Notes under the pieces: generated by a model | What the model was told of the DNA's origin: nothing | Seen by the model: the letters and a program-made list of their open reading frames with translations, nothing else | The model's database searches: none | Made by a program: the position numbers and the translations under genes | Source: Candidatus Dadabacteria bacterium RIFCSPHIGHO2_12_FULL_53_21 | GTDB taxonomy: Bacteria > Desulfobacterota_D > UBA1144 > Nemesobacterales > UBA2774 | Reading direction: 5' to 3' | Length of the DNA: 6,783 nucleotides | Assembly (NCBI GenBank): GCA_001775255.1 | Contig: MFCJ01000056.1 | Span: 1-6,783 of the forward strand | Part shown: one piece after another, positions 1 through 5,134 of the stretch | Numbering within the stretch: position 1 is the first letter of the stretch | Layout of the letters: each line of letters starts with the position of its first letter

Positions 1-236
1 GTGCTAGTAGATGTGATTATTATACACTAAAAACATAAGTTGCACTAATGTAGTAATTTTTTTACCAATCTCTACTATACATCGTCCAGCATTCAACAAT
101 CGAGGGACTATAAGTAGTAACAACTCACATCCAATAATTATTCGATCGAGTCCTCTTTCCCTTAACATACTTCATCTAATACAGCTTATGAGAGCTCATA
201 ATAGAATCGGAGACGCCGGCTTCAAAATATATCGAT
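1..236. other. AT-rich non-coding left flank
   Basis: I see no credible gene, tRNA or RNA element here. Together with the promoter region that follows, positions 1-300 are about 34% GC (102 of 300 by hand count), clearly lower than the coding DNA to the right. The only structure I can point to is the 16-base palindrome at 186-201. A run of seven T at 56-62 follows only a 4-bp stem, so it is not a convincing terminator. Low GC is normal for an intergenic control region, but the stretch could also be the edge of a region of different origin. The gene to the left is not visible. Confidence 0.6.
186..201. promoter_or_regulatory. 16-base palindrome, possible second operator
   Basis: The sequence reads TTATGAG-AG-CTCATAA, a perfect 7-2-7 inverted repeat. 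Its centre lies about 78 bases upstream of the predicted start point of the promoter at 237-265. It shares the TGAG/CTCA half-site core with the operator at 263-283 but has different spacing (2 rather than 3 central bases, 7-base arms). It could be an upstream regulator site, a site for a divergent gene off the left edge, or chance in AT-rich DNA. Confidence 0.3.
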
Positions 237-265
237 TTGACAGTTTATACCTTCACGCTTATAAT
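237..265 (+). promoter_or_regulatory. Perfect-consensus sigma70-type promoter
   Basis: TTGACA at 237-242 and TATAAT at 260-265 are separated by exactly 17 bases, so all 12 hexamer positions match the bacterial housekeeping consensus with ideal spacing. Transcription would start near 272, about 44 bases before the repressor gene at 316. It should drive the repressor and the CbiM/Q/O genes behind it. The inverted repeat at 263-283 overlaps the last bases of the -10 and the start point, so a bound repressor would block polymerase. Such a strong promoter makes sense if it is normally held off by a repressor. Confidence 0.8.
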
Positions 266-283
266 TGAGAATCTTTCTCAATT
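263..283. promoter_or_regulatory. Fur/Zur-type operator (9-3-9 inverted repeat)
   Basis: Two perfect 9-base arms, AATTGAGAA (263-271) and TTCTCAATT (275-283), flank TCT. The inner 15 bases, TGAGAATCTTTCTCA, match the 7-1-7 Fur-box pattern TGATAATnATTATCA at 11 of the 14 defined positions. It sits on the -10/start point of one promoter and the -35/spacer of another, directly before a Fur-family gene. Fur-family repressors commonly autoregulate through such sites, so binding by the product of 316-759 with its metal co-repressor is the natural inference. The sequence cannot say whether it is read by a Zur, Fur or PerR-type protein. Confidence 0.75.
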
Positions 284-293
284 GCGATAAAAT
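265..293 (+). promoter_or_regulatory. Second, overlapping promoter-like pair
   Basis: TTGAGA at 265-270 and TAAAAT at 288-293 are each 5 of 6 matches to the consensus hexamers, 17 bases apart. The -35 of this pair is part of the left arm of the inverted repeat at 263-283, and its spacer holds the right arm, so the same repressor would block it too. It may be a real tandem promoter or a by-product of the AT-rich palindrome; the perfect pair just upstream is the stronger candidate. Confidence 0.4.
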
Positions 294-315
294 ATAGGCA
301 AGGGCAATAATAATA

Positions 316-759
316 ATGAAAACAAAATCCGGCGGTAGAGAAAATTCGGAAGACCTCAGGGCTATTTTTCACGCAAAAAGGCTCAAATGCACGCCCCAGA
401 GGCTGGCAGTGCTGAAAGTGCTCAAGGAAAGCGGGGCTTATTTGTCGATAAACATGCTCGACAAGAAGGTGAAGGAGATGCTGCCGGGAACGGGGCTCGC
501 GACGGTATACCGGGCTCTAGAGACGCTCGAAGAGTTAGGCCTCGTGGCCAAGGTGCACCTCGAGGACGGGTGCCACAGCTACGCCGTCGCGCCCGAGGGG
601 CACATGCACCCGATAGTCTGCACGGAATGCAACAAGGTCATCGATTTCGCGGAATGCCCGCTCGGTGAGTTGTCAGAAAAATTAACGCAGGATACAGGCA
701 TCGTGATTCAAAACCATTTCCTACAGCTCTTCGGGAAATGCAGGGAATGCCAGGCCTGA
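316..759 (+). CDS. zur: Fur-family metal-responsive repressor, probably Zur
   Basis: This is a 147-residue DNA-binding repressor of normal length for the Fur/Zur/PerR family. The N-terminal winged helix includes TPQRLAVLKVL (26-36) and the recognition region GLATVYRALETLEELG (60-75). The C-terminal half carries two CxxC pairs, Cys102/Cys105 and Cys142/Cys145, which in this family hold a structural zinc. Possible sensing ligands are His81, Cys86, His87, His96, His98 and Asp110. A cysteine before the HxH motif (Cys86, then His96/His98) is reminiscent of Zur proteins, whose sensory site includes a cysteine, rather than Fur or PerR. The neighbouring ZnuA/ZnuC-like genes also favour zinc. The start is the first ATG, with AGGG at 301-304 upstream. 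The stop is 16 bases before the next gene, implying an operon. Autoregulation through the palindrome at 263-283 is likely. A Fur, PerR or nickel-sensing Nur identity is not excluded. Confidence 0.93.
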   Translation: MKTKSGGRENSEDLRAIFHAKRLKCTPQRLAVLKVLKESGAYLSINMLDKKVKEMLPGTGLATVYRALETLEELGLVAKVHLEDGCHSYAVAPEGHMHPIVCTECNKVIDFAECPLGELSEKLTQDTGIVIQNHFLQLFGKCRECQA

Positions 760-775
760 GAAAAGGAATAATCAT

Positions 776-1486
776 ATGTCTCACATGCATATACCCGACG
801 GGGTGCTCCCCGTCTGGATCGTAACGGCGGGATGGGTAGTGACAGCCCTGTTACTGGCTTTCTGCATTAAGAGGGTGAGCTCCATAGAGCTTAAGAGAAA
901 GGTCCCGTTAATAGGCATAATCTCGGCCCTCATGATAGTCGGCATGACGCTCGAGATCGTGCCGATCGCATATCATATCAACCTGACAGTCGTAGCCGGA
1001 ATCGTACTCGGCCCCGCGCTGGCGTTCATTTCAGTTTTTATCGTGGACCTCTTGATCTCCATGTTCGGGCACGGCGGCGTAACCGTCGTCGGTCTAAACA
1101 CAATTATCATTGGAGCGGAAGCAGTGCTGGGTTATTATTTATTTCAATTGTTCAAGGAAGTTATGGGGAATAAATCCATGTTCTGGGAGTCCTCGCTCGC
1201 AGCGCTCCTGAGCCTCCTTCTAAGCACTTCGATAATGCTGGGAGTCGTATATATCTCTCAAATCAGCCCGGAAAAGATAGAGAGTATCGGTCATTTGGTC
1301 TCAGGAACGGGCAGCAATACGAACGGTCTACGGGTACTGGAAGACGGAATTAATTTTTCCAGGTTCGCGAAAACGGTCTTCATATTGAGCCCGCTGGGAT
1401 GGATACTCGAATCGGTCATAACGGGTCTCGTCGTCAAATATGTATTCCGGGTAAGGCCGGATCTGATCCTGCCAGAGCGGGCGTAG
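776..1486 (+). CDS. cbiM: CbiM-type substrate-specific membrane subunit of an ECF metal importer
   Basis: This 236-residue inner-membrane protein binds the metal for an energy-coupling-factor (ECF) importer. The N-terminus MSHMHIPDGVLP is the family signature. In the related nickel protein NikM the metal is held by the N-terminal residues and a histidine near position 67; His67 is present here in AYHINLTVVAGIVLGP. The next conserved segment reads FGHGGVTVVGLN (97-108), with His99 where many Co/Ni proteins have Asp. Several hydrophobic segments follow (about 11-31, 44-62, 69-96, 104-123, 139-161, 201-222). GGA at 765-767 is 8 bases before this ATG, supporting it over the ATG at 785, which would give the more canonical MHIPDG start. 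The family is best known for cobalt and nickel. With a Fur/Zur regulator, ZnuA/ZnuC neighbours and no separate CbiN, zinc is my inferred substrate; the sequence does not prove it. Confidence 0.93.
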   Translation: MSHMHIPDGVLPVWIVTAGWVVTALLLAFCIKRVSSIELKRKVPLIGIISALMIVGMTLEIVPIAYHINLTVVAGIVLGPALAFISVFIVDLLISMFGHGGVTVVGLNTIIIGAEAVLGYYLFQLFKEVMGNKSMFWESSLAALLSLLLSTSIMLGVVYISQISPEKIESIGHLVSGTGSNTNGLRVLEDGINFSRFAKTVFILSPLGWILESVITGLVVKYVFRVRPDLILPERA

Positions 1487-1496
1487 GGGTTTAATA

Positions 1497-2321
1497 ATGG
1501 ACGTTTCGGCAATCGATTATTACGCAAACCACGGCGTGAGCTTCCTCCACGGGGCGCGCGCCCTCTCAAAAATCATTTTCGCCGGGCTCGTTATCGCATC
1601 GGTAGTAATCTCAAACAGCTTCTATCTGCTGCTTGCGGTTTATTTTTCTCTTTTGACAATCGTTATATGGACGAGGCTCCCCGTTTTGAAGATAGTCACG
1701 ATCGCCGCATACCCCGCAATATTCGCTCTCATATTCGCGGCCGCAAGCTGGAACGGGAGCTGGGTGAGCGCGGGGGTGATAGTGCTTAAGGCGCTCTGCG
1801 CGTCTCTCGCTATGGTCATACTGATCGTCACTACTCCCTATCCGGATGTCTTCTCATCGATCGAGCCCGTACTGCCCAGAATCATCAGAGAGGGGCTCTT
1901 CCTGACATACAGGTCATTATTCGTACTCCTCGAGCTTACGGATAACCTCGTCAAGGGGCTCCGGGTCAGGGGCGGGCTCACACACGGGAGATATATCAAG
2001 AACGTCGTAAATTTCTCGTCCGGGATCGGCCTCCTGCTCGTGAGGGGGCTCGATCTCTCGGAAAAGTTTTACGGGGTGTTGAACGTAAGGGGATACAGCG
2101 GAAGGATATCGGGCGGAGGGAGACATGAAAAAACGGGCGTGAACGATTTTACTGCCATCGTCATCGGCGTTTTAATTCTCGGAGCCGCGCTCGTGATAAA
2201 GAAGAACGGAGAACTATCGGTATATGACGGCTGCATGCTCGCCTTATCCCTGGCAGCGCTCGTTCTTTCGACCGCATACGTCGTTCTTCCGAACACATGG
2301 GGGAGAGCTTGGAAGAAATAG
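1497..2321 (+). CDS. cbiQ: CbiQ-type transmembrane coupling (T) subunit of the ECF importer
   Basis: This 274-residue protein is the T component that links the ATPase to the CbiM subunit in the inner membrane. Hydrophobic segments lie at about 25-48, 45-70, 70-84, 92-113, 219-235 and 246-264. A charged cytoplasmic region at about 125-210 carries two Arg-Gly coupling motifs, RVRGG (156-160) and NVRGY (196-200), 40 residues apart, matching the paired xRG motifs that dock onto the two ATPase sites in this family. TTPYPDVFSSIEPVLP (112-127) is also typical of the family. The start is supported by AGGGG at 1485-1489, which overlaps the stop of the gene before; only 10 bases separate the two genes. 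Its last 25 bases overlap the ATPase gene, so the two are probably translationally coupled. The unrelated insert SGGGRHEKTG (205-214) follows the second RG motif. Confidence 0.93.
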   Translation: MDVSAIDYYANHGVSFLHGARALSKIIFAGLVIASVVISNSFYLLLAVYFSLLTIVIWTRLPVLKIVTIAAYPAIFALIFAAASWNGSWVSAGVIVLKALCASLAMVILIVTTPYPDVFSSIEPVLPRIIREGLFLTYRSLFVLLELTDNLVKGLRVRGGLTHGRYIKNVVNFSSGIGLLLVRGLDLSEKFYGVLNVRGYSGRISGGGRHEKTGVNDFTAIVIGVLILGAALVIKKNGELSVYDGCMLALSLAALVLSTAYVVLPNTWGRAWKK

Positions 2322-3166
2322 TAAAGGTAAGGAATCTGGGATTTAAATACCCGGACGGGACGACCCTTAAGTTCGACGGGCGCGACTTCACAGTCGGCAG
2401 AGGGGAGCGCGTCGTCATGCTCGGGCCCAACGGGAGCGGGAAATCCACACTGCTGTCCCTGCTCCTCGGGCTTCTGAAGCCCTCCGAGGGCGAGATAGAG
2501 GTACTGGGGGTCGACCCTTCGAAAGAGTACGAGAAGATAAGGGAGAGGATAGGGGCTTTACTCCAGAACGTAGACCTTCAGATAATAGCGCCCAGGGTGT
2601 GGGACGACGTATCATTCTCACCGAGGAATTACGGCTATAAAGAAGAGGAAACCGCAAGACTGGTCGACGATATTCTGAAAAAGCTCGAAATTGAGCATTT
2701 GAAAGATAAGGTCCCGCATTATCTTAGCGGGGGTGAAAAAACGAAGGTCGGGCTCGCAGGGGCGCTCGTTATCAAACCGGAGCTCCTCATACTGGACGAG
2801 CCCTTCGAGCACATCGACCCCGCCTGCAGGACAGAGCTGATCAAGCTCCTCAACAGGGTGAACAAGGAAAACGGCACGGCGATAATTCTATCCACTCACA
2901 ATATGAATACCGTCCCGCTGATCGCGGACACGGTATATTTAATTGCGGAAGGGGGCAATATCGCGGGGAAAGGGACGCCCAAGGAAATTTTCTCTCAGGT
3001 GGAGACCCTGTCCAAATGCCATATCGAGCCCCCGATACTGGGAGAGCTATTCTCGGCGCTCAAGAAACAGGGGGTCGAAATGGATATCTCGCTCACGGTC
3101 GATGAAGCAGCTTGTACTATAGCGAACGCAATGGTATTATCGAAAAACAAGACGGGTCTCGGATGA
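2297..3166 (+). CDS. cbiO: CbiO-type ATPase of the ECF importer
   Basis: This 289-residue cytoplasmic ABC ATPase powers the CbiM/CbiQ importer. Visible motifs in order are Walker A GPNGSGKST (43-51), Q-loop Gln90 in LLQNVDLQI, the ECF-style segment IIAPRVWDDVSFSPRNYG, signature LSGGEKTK (143-150), Walker B LLILDEP (163-169, catalytic Glu168), the D-loop region FEHIDP and switch His201. Glu replaces the usual Gln in the signature, and FEHID replaces the common T-x-x-LD in the D-loop. About 75 residues follow His201, an ordinary length for CbiO. Only one ATPase is encoded, so it should act as a homodimer. The start is uncertain: ATG 2297 has no clear ribosome site, whereas TTG 2309, four codons in, has GGGGGAG just before it. 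Either start lies inside the end of cbiQ. The stop overlaps the next start by ATGA. Confidence 0.93.
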   Translation: MGESLEEIVKVRNLGFKYPDGTTLKFDGRDFTVGRGERVVMLGPNGSGKSTLLSLLLGLLKPSEGEIEVLGVDPSKEYEKIRERIGALLQNVDLQIIAPRVWDDVSFSPRNYGYKEEETARLVDDILKKLEIEHLKDKVPHYLSGGEKTKVGLAGALVIKPELLILDEPFEHIDPACRTELIKLLNRVNKENGTAIILSTHNMNTVPLIADTVYLIAEGGNIAGKGTPKEIFSQVETLSKCHIEPPILGELFSALKKQGVEMDISLTVDEAACTIANAMVLSKNKTGLG

Positions 3167-3501
3167 AACCGGTAAGGGCTATCTACAAATCTAAAATATC
3201 AAAATTTCTCATACCGCTCCTGGGCGTGCTCTTCGTATTTTCGGTCAGCGTCCACAGCCACAGGATAAGCTTCTGTCCCGACTCTCTCGTAAAAATTTCG
3301 GGTACTTCACAAGAAGCGGGTCATTCCGTCGAAGGGTGCTCCGCGTGCCTCCTCCACGGCAGTATCAAGCTCGCTTCCGCAAGCGCCGTGTTCAGCCCCA
3401 TGGACCCGGGGCAATCGATTTCATATAAAGAAACAATATACTTAACGCCTCATTCTTTTTTACTTCAAAACAAGCTTTCCCGCTCGCCTCCGGCGATCTG
3501 A
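3163..3501 (+). CDS. Small membrane-anchored or secreted Cys/His protein, DUF2946-like
   Basis: This 112-residue protein begins at an ATG that overlaps the stop of the ATPase gene (ATGA). That makes it a coupled last member of the CbiM/Q/O operon and favours this start over the in-frame ATG at 3112, which would overlap the ATPase by 55 bases. A short basic N-terminus (RAIYKSKISK) precedes one hydrophobic segment (about 14-31), either a signal peptide or a single membrane anchor with the rest in the periplasm. That part is rich in possible metal ligands: His31, His33, Cys38, His54, Cys59, Cys62 and His65, with the core GCSACLLHG, and it ends SRSPPAI. From memory, the CxxCLxH core plus a closing R(A/S)PPA resembles DUF2946, small proteins of unknown function often beside metal and TonB genes. 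I infer a periplasmic metal-handling accessory to the importer, or a replacement for CbiN. Function is not established. Confidence 0.75.
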   Translation: MKPVRAIYKSKISKFLIPLLGVLFVFSVSVHSHRISFCPDSLVKISGTSQEAGHSVEGCSACLLHGSIKLASASAVFSPMDPGQSISYKETIYLTPHSFLLQNKLSRSPPAI

Positions 3502-3713
3502 GCCGATACTCGTTATTCCGTACCCGCGGGGCGCATCCCCAGCATACTAATTTCTGTAGACCCGGTTCGTGGACATAATCCATAGACCCGGACTATAGAA
3601 CATCCGGTCCGATAGATCACGGACATCGATCACTCCAGGACTCAAGCGCGCCTCCCGCGGAACGGCAATACCGAACCCGCTTCGATCCCCTATTACATTT
3701 CCGGAGGTGAGAT
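3502..3713. other. 212-base gap between the two gene groups
   Basis: No reading frame of interest is visible. There is a GC-rich hairpin, GGGG-CGCAT-CCCC (3528-3540), but no T-run follows, so it is a poor intrinsic terminator. The 9-base direct repeat TAGACCCGG occurs at 3557-3565 and 3583-3591 (26 bases apart), and CGGAC/GTCCG (3589-3593, 3607-3611) can form a 5-bp stem. No copy of the AATTGAGAA/TTCTCAATT operator is present. Read-through from the upstream operon remains possible. Confidence 0.6.
3570..3599 (+). promoter_or_regulatory. Weak candidate promoter for the porin-znuA group
   Basis: TGGACA at 3570-3575 (5 of 6 to TTGACA) is 18 bases before TATAGA at 3594-3599 (4 of 6 to TATAAT). 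It lies between the two TAGACCCGG repeats, one of which overlaps its spacer. This is the best pair I found in the gap, but it is far weaker than the promoter at 237-265 and could be chance. Confidence 0.22.
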
Positions 3714-5108
3714 ATGAATTTTATAAAAATGATTTTGATGGCAGCAGCTTTGTTTACCGCTTCCTCTGCATATTTTCAGAACGATTCGTTCGGGCAGGAG
3801 GGCGATGACGTTAAAAAAGAGATACAAGAGCTTAAACAGATGATGGAGAAAATGCAGCAAAGAATCACCGAGCTCGAGGAAAAGAACAGGGCCCTTGAGC
3901 AGCAGGCGAAAGAGAAAGAGGTAGTGAAAGAGAACGTCGTCGTAACTGAGGAGACCGAAGTAATTCAGGCGGCACCTCAGCCCCGGCAGGAGAGCTTTTT
4001 AAGCAAAGTGGCTCAAACGCTTAATCCCGATATAAGCGTTATAGGCATTTTTGCGGCGGCGTGGTACTCCCGGAACGACCCTTTCGTTTTTGCCGAGGAC
4101 GACCCGCAAAATACCGGAGTCAATTTACAGGAGCTGGAACTGGGTTTCCAGAGCATCGTCGATCCGTATTTCAGGTTCGACACATTCATCTCCTTGAAGA
4201 CAGAGGGAGTCGAGGTCGAGGAAGCTTACGGCACCTCGCTTTTCAGCATGCCCCTCAATACACAGTTCAGGATGGGGCGTATGAGGGCCAAGTTCGGAAG
4301 GATCAACCAGATACATACTCACGCACAGAACTTCGTCACCCTTCCGATCGTCGCCGCGGAGTTCCTGGGCCAGCACCTGAACCCGACGAGCATAGAGGCA
4401 GATTTTCTTATCCCCGTTCCCTGGTATATGGAGCTGAGCGCCTTGGGCGGCAGCCCCGATGTTGAGACTCCGACATTTGCTACGGATGAGGCAAACGCGA
4501 ATAACCTGGCTTACCTGCTGTATGTTTTTCACCTCGCTAATTTCTTCGAAGTGAGTGACTCTCTCGGAATCAACCTCGGTGCTTCATTCGCCACAGGCAG
4601 CAACGGGACCGGCCCCAAGGAACGCTCGAACCTCTACGGAGCCGACCTGTACGCAAAATACAGACCGCTCAGACAGAGCGCGTATACCGAATTCAGACTC
4701 CAGTCGGAATTCATGTGGAGACAGGCCGACACGCCTGAGGAGAATCTGGAGGATTATGGATTTTATGCCGAGGGGGTGTACAGGTTCGCTAAGAGATGGA
4801 ATACCGGAGTCAGGTTCGATCTGACTGATACGAACACCCCTGTCGCCGGTGAAGACGGTGGTGATGAAGAACTCCTATCCGCAGACTCCGCTGACCTCGT
4901 AAGCACAAGAGCGATCAATCCGGGAGAGACACTGGGATTACCGGGGAGGGCCTACCGCATATCGCCCATGCTGACGTTCAGCCCGAGCGAATTCTCACAG
5001 TTCAGGCTGGAGTACGATTACCTGAACCAGAACTATGCGGGAAACCAGCACGCTATCTTCCTGCAGTTCCAATACGCTATAGGAGCTCACGGAGCGCATT
5101 CTTATTAA
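3714..5108 (+). CDS. Outer-membrane beta-barrel channel with N-terminal coiled coil, probable metal porin
   Basis: This 464-residue protein has a signal peptide (about 1-28, hydrophobic core ILMAAALFTASSA) and then a coiled coil at about 31-70 (heptad-like VKKEIQELKQMMEKMQQRI). A Gln/Pro linker precedes a long region of alternating polar and aromatic segments, as in outer-membrane barrels (for example FLQFQYAIGAHGAHSY at the end). The N-terminal coiled coil recalls porins that trimerise or anchor to the wall. FGRINQIHTHAQNF (194-207) with His201/His203, then FLGQHLNPTSIEADFLIP, resembles a group of uncharacterised outer-membrane proteins I recall beside ZnuA genes. The C-terminus has His446, His459 and His462 and ends in Tyr rather than the commoner Phe. 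A strong GGAGGTG at 3703-3709 fixes the start. The 26-base spacing to the znuA-like gene suggests co-transcription. Zinc passage is inferred from context only; it could also be a general or phosphate-type porin. Confidence 0.85.
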   Translation: MNFIKMILMAAALFTASSAYFQNDSFGQEGDDVKKEIQELKQMMEKMQQRITELEEKNRALEQQAKEKEVVKENVVVTEETEVIQAAPQPRQESFLSKVAQTLNPDISVIGIFAAAWYSRNDPFVFAEDDPQNTGVNLQELELGFQSIVDPYFRFDTFISLKTEGVEVEEAYGTSLFSMPLNTQFRMGRMRAKFGRINQIHTHAQNFVTLPIVAAEFLGQHLNPTSIEADFLIPVPWYMELSALGGSPDVETPTFATDEANANNLAYLLYVFHLANFFEVSDSLGINLGASFATGSNGTGPKERSNLYGADLYAKYRPLRQSAYTEFRLQSEFMWRQADTPEENLEDYGFYAEGVYRFAKRWNTGVRFDLTDTNTPVAGEDGGDEELLSADSADLVSTRAINPGETLGLPGRAYRISPMLTFSPSEFSQFRLEYDYLNQNYAGNQHAIFLQFQYAIGAHGAHSY

Positions 5109-5120
5109 TCAAATTTGTTC

Positions 5121-5126
5121 AGGAGG
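5121..5126 (+). promoter_or_regulatory. Ribosome binding site that decides the znuA start
   Basis: AGGAGG lies 2 bases before ATG 5129 and 8 bases before the in-frame ATG 5135. Eight bases is near optimal and two is too close, so translation most likely begins at 5135 and the protein starts MKRYTLL rather than MNMKRYTLL. Confidence 0.75.
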
Positions 5127-5134
5127 AAATGAAT

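Noticed and set aside
19..48. Divergent minus-strand promoter (TATAAT on the minus strand at 24-19)
   Set aside because: The -10 is perfect, but the matching -35 at 17 or 18 bases (TAGTGC or TTAGTG) is poor, and AT-rich DNA yields such hexamers by chance.
44..62. ACTA-ATG-TAGT followed by seven T as a terminator of a gene to the left
   Set aside because: A 4-bp AT-rich stem is too weak, and there is no visible gene end upstream.
760..775. Cobalamin or nickel/cobalt riboswitch before the CbiM gene
   Set aside because: Only 16 bases separate it from the repressor gene, and the leader before the repressor is about 44 bases, too short for such a riboswitch.
3528..3540. GGGG-CGCAT-CCCC hairpin as a transcription terminator
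   Set aside because: The stem is only 4 bp and is followed by AGCATACTAATTT, not a T-run.
4125..4532. Minus-strand open frame of 135 codons within the porin gene
   Set aside because: It lies wholly inside a well-supported plus-strand gene, has no recognisable motif, and follows from GC-rich codon use on the opposite strand.
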